From: Microcoleus vaginatus HSN003
Lineage (GTDB): Bacteria; Cyanobacteriota; Cyanobacteriia; Cyanobacteriales; Microcoleaceae
Length of the DNA: 64,000 nt
NCBI RefSeq assembly: GCF_022701255.1
Contig: NZ_CP031705.1
Coordinates: 5,766,001-5,830,000 of the forward strand
Direction of reading: 5' to 3'
Below are positions 37,482 through 46,847 of this stretch, piece by piece. The position numbers were made by a program, and so were the translations under genes. Position 1 is the stretch's first letter. Each line of letters opens with the position of its first letter. Under the pieces are notes generated by a model. That model did no database searches and was not told where the DNA came from. It saw only the letters and a program-made list of their open reading frames with translations.

Positions 37482-39866
37482 ATGTCTACTCCTAAATCGT
37501 CTTCCCCTCAAAACAACAACTCCGTAAAATCACTGCCAGCGACAGATATCGTCCCAACAAAGCAAGACAGCAACAATCTGCCCAGCGAACCAAGTATAGA
37601 ACAGCTACTGGAAGCTTTGGCGGGTCAAGTACCCAGTCAATCTTCAGAAATTGAACCCTTGAAAACGTGGAAACAAGATTTACAGCGATTGTTTCAATTT
37701 CTCGGCGACCGCCGCGTTTTAATCGCAGTAATACAACCAGGAACTTTTGCCCTGCGGTACGCTAACGCAGCACTTTGTCGCTTGGCCGGTTGGGAGGAAA
37801 CGTCCTTGGCAACTCAATCTACCAACGGTTTGTTTGCAGAAACCGACATCAGTCTGCTGCAAATGTTCGAGGATGGGGACGGCAAAACAGCAGAACAATT
37901 GTACCGCCGCCACCTTTTGCACTGGGTATTTAAGCAATATTATCACATTGAAATCGAGGGTTTGCGGGTGCTAGACGAACCTGTCACGGCGAGTGTAAAA
38001 AACCCCAAACACCGAGAACCCAGATTTATAAAATTTTGGCTGGGTTCGGAACAGTTAAAAATTACTCGAATTGACTCAAAAATAGATGAATTTGCGGATA
38101 TTTCTTTAAGATTAATGCCTGTTGTGGAACAGGAAGCTTGGCTGATGCAGCCGAATCAACTGGAAAATTTAGCTGATCGATTGCAGTTGGATAATTACCG
38201 CGTAGAAGGCTGGCTGCTACTAGAAGGTTTTGATGTCACCGTGCAGGAGCAAATTCGGCGGGTGACTCAGTTATTGATTGATCAAGATTCGATGCTGCGG
38301 GCAGACAAATTTGAGAGAATCGATCGGTGTTTGCGATCGCTATTCAATGCTGACGGCACTTTGTTGCTGCGGCCAGACGGCGATCAGGTACAGCTATTAG
38401 TTGCAAAAGATGGCCAACATTTGCAGCCGATTCTTTATTCAATGCACTCCCTAGAAGCTTCTCACTTTTTGAAGGCCACAGCAGCAAATCAAGTTTGGAA
38501 CGTGCCAGACTTGCGTAGGGAGTGCGAAACCGAGTGCGATCGAACTTTGCGGAGAATGGGAACTCGATCGATGCTGCTGGTGCCCCTGGTAGTGAAATCT
38601 GTCACCCGCGAGGGGTGCGGGGTGCGGATTTTGGGTGTCGTGGGGCTGTTGTGCGATCGGCCCAACCACTTCAACGGCATTGACGCTCAACACGCCCAAG
38701 AACTCATTCCCGCCTTCATTGCAGCCCTCCGGCAAGCCATCCAGGAGCGGTTTACCCACATTCACAACATCCACCCCGCAGTCGAGTGGCGGTTCGCCCA
38801 AGAAGCAGAAAGGCGAAGTTGGGGACTCCCCCCAGAAACAATCGTATTTGCTGACGTTCATCCGCTGTACGGAATTTCGGACATTCGCGGTTCTAGCGAC
38901 GAAAGAAACCGAGCCATTCAAACTGATTTGCTCGAACAATTCCGCTTAGGTTTAGTCATAGCTGATGCCGTTTGCCAAACACAAACTACCCACCTCGGCG
39001 AGCAACTGCGACTCGACTTGCTCGACTACATCCAGCATTTAAAACAAAAAGTAACAGTCGATATGGAGGTGCGAGCAGCCGAATATTTAAACGACCGTTT
39101 AGAAGTATATTTTGACTATTTTGTGCAGTGTGGCCCCAGGGTTCAGGCAGCAGTTGAAGCTTACCAAGCAGCCTGTGAAAACGAACACAACTGCGTTTAC
39201 AGCGATCGCACCCGCTACGACCAAATGCTGAACCTAATCAGCACCAAACTCCAAGAAACCTGGGCCCGCTGGCAAGAAAAAATGCAGCAAATTCTTCCCC
39301 ACTATTGCGACATCGAATGCACTGACGGGCTCGATCACATGATTTATGTAGGAAAATCGATCGACCCCAAATTCAGCCAGTTTCACCTGCACAGTTTGCG
39401 GTACGAACAACTGCGAGCAATTTGCGACTGCGGCCGCACAGTTTTTCGCCTGCAAGCCGAGTCTCAAATTAATATGGAACTCGCACATTTAGTCTTAGTG
39501 CAGAATACCACGATCGACATTTTTCACAACGAAAACACCGAAAAAATGTTTGACGTAAAAGGCACTCGCGACATCCGCTACGAACTCGTGAAAAAGCGGA
39601 TTGAAAAAGCCGTTGACAAACACGCACAAGAGCGAATTACCCAGCCCGGAATGTTAACGATAGTTTATTCAACCGAAGACGAATGGGAAGAGTACCAACA
39701 ATACTTGCGCTACTTGTCTCGCGAAGGTTGGGTAGAGCCAAAAGTTCAGACGGGTCTGGTAGAATCACTGCAAGGAGTCAGCGGTTTAAAATTCGCCCGC
39801 GTCCGCATTTTACCCAACCCTGAATCAATTATTCATGTCAGTGAAGTTACGGTACTAAACGATTGA
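37482..39866 (+). CDS. GAF-domain signalling protein, cyanobacterial, unknown function
   Basis: 794 residues, soluble. A PAS-like segment (RVLIAVIQPGTFALRYANAA, about 85-135) is followed by a long helical region, then a GAF domain (about 265-420: LRSLFNADGTLLLRPDGDQV, MLLVPLVV). The C-terminal 350 residues, including LPPETIVFADVHPLYGISDI and FDVKGTRDIRYELVKKRIEK, have no known catalytic motif. There is no histidine-kinase or GGDEF output. It is followed by the giant kinase 200 bp downstream on the same strand. Confidence 0.8.
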   Translation: MSTPKSSSPQNNNSVKSLPATDIVPTKQDSNNLPSEPSIEQLLEALAGQVPSQSSEIEPLKTWKQDLQRLFQFLGDRRVLIAVIQPGTFALRYANAALCRLAGWEETSLATQSTNGLFAETDISLLQMFEDGDGKTAEQLYRRHLLHWVFKQYYHIEIEGLRVLDEPVTASVKNPKHREPRFIKFWLGSEQLKITRIDSKIDEFADISLRLMPVVEQEAWLMQPNQLENLADRLQLDNYRVEGWLLLEGFDVTVQEQIRRVTQLLIDQDSMLRADKFERIDRCLRSLFNADGTLLLRPDGDQVQLLVAKDGQHLQPILYSMHSLEASHFLKATAANQVWNVPDLRRECETECDRTLRRMGTRSMLLVPLVVKSVTREGCGVRILGVVGLLCDRPNHFNGIDAQHAQELIPAFIAALRQAIQERFTHIHNIHPAVEWRFAQEAERRSWGLPPETIVFADVHPLYGISDIRGSSDERNRAIQTDLLEQFRLGLVIADAVCQTQTTHLGEQLRLDLLDYIQHLKQKVTVDMEVRAAEYLNDRLEVYFDYFVQCGPRVQAAVEAYQAACENEHNCVYSDRTRYDQMLNLISTKLQETWARWQEKMQQILPHYCDIECTDGLDHMIYVGKSIDPKFSQFHLHSLRYEQLRAICDCGRTVFRLQAESQINMELAHLVLVQNTTIDIFHNENTEKMFDVKGTRDIRYELVKKRIEKAVDKHAQERITQPGMLTIVYSTEDEWEEYQQYLRYLSREGWVEPKVQTGLVESLQGVSGLKFARVRILPNPESIIHVSEVTVLND

Positions 39867-40065
39867 AAATCTGCCTTGAAAATTTCTTTAAGTTGGGAAT
39901 TGCGCGTTGCGAGTAAACGCGCCACTCCCAACTTAAAGCGCCCATATTTAATGTATTTTGCTTGTGATGCGCGATTTAAAAATACACGATGGAGATCACA
40001 CAAAGCCCCGGTAATTTAATGTTATATTAATTAGACTTCGCTCCTGTTTAATTTTAAATTAATTC

Positions 40066-43000
40066 ATGTTAAGTTTCTCTGAATACCGCATCGACTCTAC
40101 TCTGCACGAAGGCGTCGAAACAATAATCTATCGCGCACAAAGACCCACAGACGGGCCCGCAGCAATTCTGAAAGTCCTCAAAGCCGAATATCCCACACTC
40201 GAAGCCATTACCAGGCTCAAACACGAATATCAAATCCGGCAAAATTTAGACCGCGAACAAATTGTCAAAGCCATCAGTCTCGAAACCTTTGACCACAGAT
40301 TAGGACTGGTTTTAGAAGATTTTGGCGGCGAATCTCTCGGAAATTTTTTGGAAAGAGAAACACTGAGTGCGATTCCCTTCAAGATAGCTTCGCTTCACGA
40401 AATTTTAAACATCGCTGTCCAAATCGTCAAAGGCTTAGAATACCTGCATCAAAATCATATTATTCACAAAGACATCAAACCCAGCAACATCATAATTAAC
40501 TCCCAAACAAAACAAGTTAAACTCACCGACTTCGGCATTGCCACAAAACTCAACAAAGAAAACCCGCAATTTAATAATCCCAACTCCGTCGAAGGCACAT
40601 TAGCCTATATGTCTCCTGAACAAACCGGGAGAATGAACCGCACCCTCGACTACCGCACCGACTTTTATTCCCTCGGAATTACGTTGTATGAAATGGTGAC
40701 AGGTAAACTGCCTTTCGCCAGCAGTGACCCCTTAGAAATAGTTTACAACCACATTGCAGTTCAACCAGTATATCCCCATCACATCAATTCTGAAATACCT
40801 GCCGCCATTTCAGAAATAGTGATGAAATTGATAGCGAAAAATGCCGAAGATAGATATCAAACTGCTGGCGGATTGTTAGCTGATTTAGAAATTTGTTTGC
40901 ATCTGTTAGAAACCACCGGAGAAATTGCCGACTTCATCCCGGGACGCTTAGATATTCTCAGCCAATTGTTAATCCCCCAAAAATTGTACGGTCGGGAAAA
41001 TCAGGTTAAGGAATTGCTAGCAGCATTTGAACGTGTAAGGGTGGGTTTAGCTAACAATTTGTTAGAAAAGCCAACAGCCTTAGAACTAAATCCGCCCGCA
41101 TCAGGAAGCAGCGAATTAATGCTAGTCTCAGGCTACTCAGGCATCGGTAAATCAGCCGTAGTCAACGAAGTTAGCAAACCCATTACTAGGTCAAAAGGTT
41201 ACTTCATCAGCGGCAAATTTGACCAATTACAACGCAACATTCCTTATGCCTCCTTAATCCAAGCATTTAACTCTTTGCTGCGGCAATTGCTAACAGAAAG
41301 TGCACTTTCATTAGAAATATGGCGCACTAAAATTTTAACAGCAGTGGGAACAGACGGCCAAGTAATTGCCGACGTAATTCCCAAAGTTGAATTAATCATC
41401 GGCAAACAGCCAGAAGTCGCCGAACTCGCCCCTGTAGAATCACAAAATCGCTTCAATCGGGTATTCAAAGAATTTATTCGAGTGTTCGCGCAAAAAGAAC
41501 ACCCCCTAGTTATCTTTTTAGACGATTTGCAGTGGGCAGATTCAGCAACATTAAAGTTAATGCAAATACTGATAACTGACCCTGAGCAGCAATATTTGTT
41601 GCTCATCGGTGCTTATCGAGACAATGAAGTTAGTCCCACCCACCCCTTAATTCAGACTGTAGAAGAAATTGAAAAAACTGGTACAATAGTCAACAATATT
41701 GTGTTGCAACCGCTGGATTTGGCAAATGTGACGGAATTAGTCACTGAAACACTTAACAGTAGCACAGAAAAAGTAAGCAACCTAGCAGATTTAATCTGGA
41801 ATAAAACGGGCGGCAATCCTTTTTTCTTGACGCAATTACTCCAAGCACTTTATCAAGACTATCTTTTAAAATTTGACTTTAATCCCATTCCAAATGAGGG
41901 AAGTCAAGGTAGCTGGTATTGGAGTATCGATGAAATCCAAGCCATTGGAATCACCGATAAAACTGTGGTAGAACTGGTAGCTTCTCGCATTGAAAAGCTG
42001 CCCCCACCCACGCAAGAAATGTTGAAGCTAGCAGCTTGCGTGGGAGATAAATTTGCTCTTGATGTGTTATCACTTGTTAGCGAAAAGTCAGCTAATACTA
42101 CAGCAACTGAACTTTATTCAGCTTTGCAAGCAGGGTTAATCCTGCCATTGAGCGATGCTTATCGCATTCCTTTAGTTTTCGATCGCGCCGAATCAATCAA
42201 TCTCAAGTTAGACACTTCGCGGGTAACATACAAATTTTTGCACGATCGCGTCCAGCAAGCCGCATATTCCCTAATTCCCGAAGACCAAAAGCAATCCACC
42301 CATTTAAAAATCGGTCAATTACTGTTAGAGAATTCTCCCCCCGACAAGCTAGAAGAAAACATTTTTGATATCGTCAATCAATTGAATGTCGGAATTGACA
42401 CGATTAGCCAACAGTCAGAAAAGACGCAGTTAGCAAAATTAAATTTAACTGCTGGACGCAAGGCAAAAGCGGCGGCTGCTTATGAAGCTGCTGTTAGGTA
42501 TTTGCGGGTGGCTATGGAATTATTGCCAGCGGAGTGTTGGCAAAGTCACTATGAGTTGACCTTAGCCATTTACGAGTCAACAGCCGAATCTGAATACTTA
42601 AATATTAACTATGAAAATTCAAAAAAGCTGGTTGACATCGTACTGCAAAAAGCTAAAAACTTACGGGAAAAAGTGAATGTTTATGATCTTCAAATCCAGT
42701 CGTACAATGCTCAAAATAGACTGGTAGAATCACTAAATACAGGACTGGAAGTGCTGAAACTGTTAGGCATTTCTTTTCCTCAAAACCCCAACGCGCTAAA
42801 TATTGTGGCGGGACTGATTAATACAAAACTGAGCTTGGGATTGAAACCAATTGAAGATTTAGCTAACTTGCCAGAAATGATTGATCCCGACAAACAAGCA
42901 GCCATGCGGATTTTATCAGGGATTCTCAGCACTGCTGTTCAGGCTAAGCCCCGCCTGGTACCGCTACTGGCATCTAGGATGGTCAAGCTGTGCATTAAAT

Positions 43001-45546
43001 ATGGTAATTCGCCTTATGCGAGTATTGCCTACGTTTTTTATGGCGTAGTTATGTACAAGCTAGGGGACAGTAGTTTGGCATACCAATTCGGTCAACTGGC
43101 AATTAAGATGTTAGACAAATTTCCATCCCGTTCAATCAAAAGTAGAGTTTATACACCCTTTGGTTCTTTTATTAACCACTGGAACGCCTCTGTCCAGTCA
43201 GGATTAGGCGATCTCAAAGAAGGTTTTCAAGCTGGGATCGAAACTGGAGAGTTAGAATATGCTGGTTATTCTATTGGTGAATATTGCTTCAAAAAACTGT
43301 CGATAGGAACTCCTCTAGATTTGGTGGATCAAGAGACTGGTAAATATATGAAACTAATGCAGCAATCTCAACTAGAAATGGCTGTACAGTATATAAGTAT
43401 AGGCAGGCAGACAACCCTCAATTTGCGCGGTCAAGCTGTCGAACCCTGCCATTTAGTCGGTGAGAGATTTAATGAAGTCAAAACGCTCCCCGTTTTAATA
43501 GAATCTAAAAACTTTTTTTTAGTGAGTTTGGTTTATCAGGCCAAAACTCAGCTTAATTTTATCTTCAGAAACTACGCGGAAGCATTGGAAAATTCAATGT
43601 TATTTGAGAAATACGAAGAAGCTGCAGCCGGATTTTATGTAGTTTCCCTGAATAATTTTTACTCCTCTCTCAGTCTTCTCGCTTTGTATGCCCAAGCTGA
43701 GAAAGGGCAGCAAAAGCAATATCTGAAAAAAGTGCTGCGAAACCAAAAGAAGATGAAAAAATGGGCAGTTGATGCTCCGATGAACTATCAACACAAATAC
43801 GACCTGGTAGCAGCCGAGAAAGTGCGAGTGTTGGGTCAAAATACCCAAGCAATGGAATTGTACGATCGCGCAATTGATGGAGCCGCCAAAAACGGTTACA
43901 TTCAAGAGGAAGCATTAGCCTATGAATTAGCAGGAGAATTCTATCAATCTTTGGGAAAACACATAATTTCTCCAGCATACCTTACCAAAGCTTATTATGC
44001 TTACATCCGCTGGGGAGCAATTGCCAAAGTTAAAGAGTTGGAATTGAAATATCCTTTCTTAGTAGCACAAACGCGCACAACAGAAACCCCAACCCTCGAT
44101 GTCACCCACACTGCCACGGGAAATACTACCAGTAGTAGTTTAGGCGATTTCTTAGACTTAGCTACTTTTATCAAGTCGGCGCAAGCCATTAACGGTGAAA
44201 TTGTTCTAGAAAAATTGTTGACCCAATTAATCAAAATTATTTTAGAAAATGCGGCGGCTCAAAAAGTAGTGCTGCTGCTGCTGAAAAACGATATCCTCTG
44301 CATAGAAGCTACTGGCAGTTTTGCGGAGGATAAAGTGACACTTTTACCCTCTATTCCCGTAGAAAATCGTCAAGATGTTCCCCTGTCTGTGATTAATTAC
44401 GTACACCGCAGTCAAAAGCATCTGGTTTTAGACAATGCGACTGTCGCCGAACCTTTTAACGTGGACACCTACATTCAGAAATATCAACCAAAATCAATTC
44501 TCTGTTTGCCGATTATTTATCAATCTCAGCGACGCGGAATAATTTATTTAGAAAATGCTTTGACAGTAGGAGCTTTTACCGCAGAGAGAGTAGAAGTATT
44601 CAAAGTGTTAATTTCTCAAGTTGCTATTGCTGTAGAAAATGCTGGTTTGTACGCGCGGGAGAAAGAAAAATCTCAACAGTTAGAAAAATCTTTCAATGAA
44701 TTGCAACAGGCGCAACTGCAACTCATTCAAAGCGAAAAAATGTCGGCTCTCGGCAACTTGATTGCAGGGGTTGCTCACGAAATTAACAATCCGCTTGGTT
44801 TTATCGCGGGCAATCTTGATGCTGCTGCTGAGGCTAGCTTAGATTTGATTGATTGCTTACAACTTTACCAAGAAAAATTTCCTAATCCTGGAGATGAATT
44901 ACAGGAGAAAGCATCGGACATCGAGTTAGAATATTTGATCGAAGATTTGCCGAAAATGCTTTTATCTATGAAATCAGGTACAGACCGCATCCGCAATATT
45001 AGCAAGTCTTTGCGGACTTTTTCCCGCGCTGATAGTGCGAATAAAGTGTCAGCAAATATTCATGAGGGCATCGACAGCACTTTGATGATTTTACAGTATC
45101 GCCTGAAAGCTACAGATACTCGCCCCACGATTAAGATTATCAAAGAATATGGAGATATCCCGCCAGTTAAATGTTATTTTGGGCAACTGAATCAGGTATT
45201 TATGAATTTGCTGGCAAATGCGATCGAGTGTTTTGACGAGTTTAATCAGGGTCGTACTTACGCTGAAATTGAAGCTTTACCGAATACGATCGCCATTATC
45301 ACTCATCTCGGGGAGGATAACAACAGCGTGGTGATTAAAATCAAAGATAACGGTCAAGGAATGTCATCGGAGGTCAAGTCGAAAATATTTGACCACTTAT
45401 TTACTACCAAAGGAGTAGGAAAAGGTACGGGTTTGGGGTTGTCTATCAGCAGGCAAATTGTGGAAGAAACCCACGGCGGTAAACTGACTTGCGAATCCGT
45501 GCTGGGAGAAGGTACAGAATTTGCGATCGCACTTCCTTTGAATTAA
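40066..45546 (+). CDS. Ser/Thr kinase - AAA ATPase - GAF - histidine kinase fusion
   Basis: 1826 residues, the trifunctional HstK-like architecture of filamentous cyanobacteria. The Ser/Thr kinase (about 7-275) has catalytic D136 in HKDIKPSN, DFGIATKL and an APE-equivalent YMSPEQTGRMNR. The predicted ATPase has P-loop GYSGIGKS (356-363) and Walker B VIFLDDLQWADS. A helical-repeat middle (about 800-1330) is followed by a GAF domain (about 1380-1540), HisKA with H1571 (GVAHEINNPLG) and an ATPase with NLLANAIE, DNGQGM and GTGLGLSI. All catalytic motifs look intact. It follows the GAF-protein gene. Confidence 0.95.
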   Translation: MLSFSEYRIDSTLHEGVETIIYRAQRPTDGPAAILKVLKAEYPTLEAITRLKHEYQIRQNLDREQIVKAISLETFDHRLGLVLEDFGGESLGNFLERETLSAIPFKIASLHEILNIAVQIVKGLEYLHQNHIIHKDIKPSNIIINSQTKQVKLTDFGIATKLNKENPQFNNPNSVEGTLAYMSPEQTGRMNRTLDYRTDFYSLGITLYEMVTGKLPFASSDPLEIVYNHIAVQPVYPHHINSEIPAAISEIVMKLIAKNAEDRYQTAGGLLADLEICLHLLETTGEIADFIPGRLDILSQLLIPQKLYGRENQVKELLAAFERVRVGLANNLLEKPTALELNPPASGSSELMLVSGYSGIGKSAVVNEVSKPITRSKGYFISGKFDQLQRNIPYASLIQAFNSLLRQLLTESALSLEIWRTKILTAVGTDGQVIADVIPKVELIIGKQPEVAELAPVESQNRFNRVFKEFIRVFAQKEHPLVIFLDDLQWADSATLKLMQILITDPEQQYLLLIGAYRDNEVSPTHPLIQTVEEIEKTGTIVNNIVLQPLDLANVTELVTETLNSSTEKVSNLADLIWNKTGGNPFFLTQLLQALYQDYLLKFDFNPIPNEGSQGSWYWSIDEIQAIGITDKTVVELVASRIEKLPPPTQEMLKLAACVGDKFALDVLSLVSEKSANTTATELYSALQAGLILPLSDAYRIPLVFDRAESINLKLDTSRVTYKFLHDRVQQAAYSLIPEDQKQSTHLKIGQLLLENSPPDKLEENIFDIVNQLNVGIDTISQQSEKTQLAKLNLTAGRKAKAAAAYEAAVRYLRVAMELLPAECWQSHYELTLAIYESTAESEYLNINYENSKKLVDIVLQKAKNLREKVNVYDLQIQSYNAQNRLVESLNTGLEVLKLLGISFPQNPNALNIVAGLINTKLSLGLKPIEDLANLPEMIDPDKQAAMRILSGILSTAVQAKPRLVPLLASRMVKLCIKYGNSPYASIAYVFYGVVMYKLGDSSLAYQFGQLAIKMLDKFPSRSIKSRVYTPFGSFINHWNASVQSGLGDLKEGFQAGIETGELEYAGYSIGEYCFKKLSIGTPLDLVDQETGKYMKLMQQSQLEMAVQYISIGRQTTLNLRGQAVEPCHLVGERFNEVKTLPVLIESKNFFLVSLVYQAKTQLNFIFRNYAEALENSMLFEKYEEAAAGFYVVSLNNFYSSLSLLALYAQAEKGQQKQYLKKVLRNQKKMKKWAVDAPMNYQHKYDLVAAEKVRVLGQNTQAMELYDRAIDGAAKNGYIQEEALAYELAGEFYQSLGKHIISPAYLTKAYYAYIRWGAIAKVKELELKYPFLVAQTRTTETPTLDVTHTATGNTTSSSLGDFLDLATFIKSAQAINGEIVLEKLLTQLIKIILENAAAQKVVLLLLKNDILCIEATGSFAEDKVTLLPSIPVENRQDVPLSVINYVHRSQKHLVLDNATVAEPFNVDTYIQKYQPKSILCLPIIYQSQRRGIIYLENALTVGAFTAERVEVFKVLISQVAIAVENAGLYAREKEKSQQLEKSFNELQQAQLQLIQSEKMSALGNLIAGVAHEINNPLGFIAGNLDAAAEASLDLIDCLQLYQEKFPNPGDELQEKASDIELEYLIEDLPKMLLSMKSGTDRIRNISKSLRTFSRADSANKVSANIHEGIDSTLMILQYRLKATDTRPTIKIIKEYGDIPPVKCYFGQLNQVFMNLLANAIECFDEFNQGRTYAEIEALPNTIAIITHLGEDNNSVVIKIKDNGQGMSSEVKSKIFDHLFTTKGVGKGTGLGLSISRQIVEETHGGKLTCESVLGEGTEFAIALPLN

Positions 45547-45828
45547 GGGACTCGGCGGTTGAAACGGGTTTTTTTCGGTTGATAGTCGTGGGGGCAAAAA
45601 TCCGGTTTCTGTTGGTAATTTCGTGATTTTAGGATGGTTGCGAGAAACCGGGTTTTTTCGGTTGATAGCACGGACTCAGAAGCAATAACACAAGTTTGGA
45701 AATTTGTCAATGTCTAATTATCTTTTAAATAGTTCGCTGTTGACAGTCTACATTCGGCAGTATTGTAAATATGCAGTTACATTGTTATCTAAATCATGTA
45801 ATAACTGTATTTGATAGGAGTTTTTCGA
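45547..45828. repeat. Intergenic region with duplicated AAACCGGGTTTTTTTCGG segment
   Basis: A segment of about 27 bp (GAAACGGGTTTTTTTCGGTTGATAG near 45559 and again near 45646) is duplicated 86 bp apart. It belongs to a wider set of AACCCGGTTTCT repeats. Confidence 0.6.
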
Positions 45829-46260
45829 GTGAACGCTGCCGAACAAGCCAGAAATATAGAAGTTGCCAGCAAAATTGCTGCGGTTGTTAATTTATTCAAG
45901 TCCGAATTCCCGGATGCAAAAGTTGATTTGAAACCTTGGATGAATGACGAGGATACCAGAGAACTTGTCGATCCAGATTCGATCGACATTGGCTTCCATT
46001 TTCCCGGTAGAAGCCGCTTGTTGCAAAGCCGCAGCATCTTGGTTCAAATCCGATTTTATCAAGATCCCGTGGAAGGATATCAGCGGGCGATCGGAGTTGA
46101 GGCAGCCGGTTACGATCATACTGGGCAGCAGTGGCGCTTTTCTACTGTGGAAAATTGGAATTTTCTGGGCCAAACCGAACCTGCGGTGGAGTCGGCGCAA
46201 AAACTCAAACACTTTTGTCAGCAGATTTTTGATTTGTTTAATCAGTCATTCGGCGATTGA
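45829..46260 (+). CDS. Conserved cyanobacterial hypothetical protein
   Basis: 143 residues from a GTG start at 45829, chosen because TAGGAG lies 8 nt upstream; the frame is open from a TTG at 45811. Soluble and mixed alpha/beta: IAAVVNLFKSEFPDAKVDLK, IDIGFHFPGRSRLLQSRSIL, and an aromatic YDHTGQQWRFSTVENWNF. No family is recognised and no catalytic motif is visible. Its neighbour on the opposite strand is the DUF393 gene, 60 bp away and convergent. Confidence 0.75.
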   Translation: MNAAEQARNIEVASKIAAVVNLFKSEFPDAKVDLKPWMNDEDTRELVDPDSIDIGFHFPGRSRLLQSRSILVQIRFYQDPVEGYQRAIGVEAAGYDHTGQQWRFSTVENWNFLGQTEPAVESAQKLKHFCQQIFDLFNQSFGD

Positions 46261-46321
46261 AATCGCTTCTAGACGAACGAAGTCCACTCCAAGCGGACTA
46301 AGAAATAAGCTGGATTTGGTA

Positions 46322-46744
46322 TTAGTCCCGATTGTCGCAATTGTCGATCGATCTACAGCCAACTGCATAAACAGATTTGTAAGTAGTCGATCGCTTGCCA
46401 AATAAAGTATAGCGGTTGTCGCGGACTTGTTCGTAAACGCGATCGCCCATCCACTTCATCCCCGGCATTGCCCGATAAGCAGCCACAAACACCTCGCCAG
46501 CAGGCAATATCCGTCCGATTTCCTCCGCCGCATCGCTGCCTTGCCAGCGACGTTCTGGATTCTCTGCATCTATCAAAATCATCCCCATTTCGCAGTCTTG
46601 AGATGTAATTCCAAAGCGATTTAATTGCTCTAAATCTTGCATGGAAATATACTCAAAATTTTGGCCTTTATCTAAATTTTCTAGTACCTGCACCAAGGTA
46701 ACGCAGAGATTGCAATTACCATCGTAAATTACGTTATATTTCAT
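46322..46744 (-). CDS. DCC-family thiol-disulfide oxidoreductase-like protein (DUF393)
   Basis: 140 residues from the ATG at 46744 (MKYNVIYDGNCNLCVTLVQ). The CNLC redox motif follows YDGN, the hallmark of the DCC family, and the core ends AYRAMPGMKWMGDRVYEQVR with NRYTLFGKR. Predicted to act in thiol-disulfide exchange, but no substrate is known. The longer frame to 46792 is encoded by GCATTGG repeats and is unlikely. Confidence 0.88.
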   Translation of the reverse strand: MKYNVIYDGNCNLCVTLVQVLENLDKGQNFEYISMQDLEQLNRFGITSQDCEMGMILIDAENPERRWQGSDAAEEIGRILPAGEVFVAAYRAMPGMKWMGDRVYEQVRDNRYTLFGKRSTTYKSVYAVGCRSIDNCDNRD

Positions 46745-46762
46745 GGTTACGGGGAATAATGA

Positions 46763-46800
46763 ATTGGGCATTGGGCATTGGGCATTGGGCATTGGGCATC
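46763..46800. repeat. (ATTGGGC)n heptamer array upstream of DUF393 gene
   Basis: Five tandem GCATTGG units between the start of the DUF393 gene and the kinase stop, another STRR-like heptamer. Confidence 0.7.
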
Positions 46801-46847
46801 GGGAATAGGTAATTGGTAGTAAATAACTACGGACTACGGACTACTGA

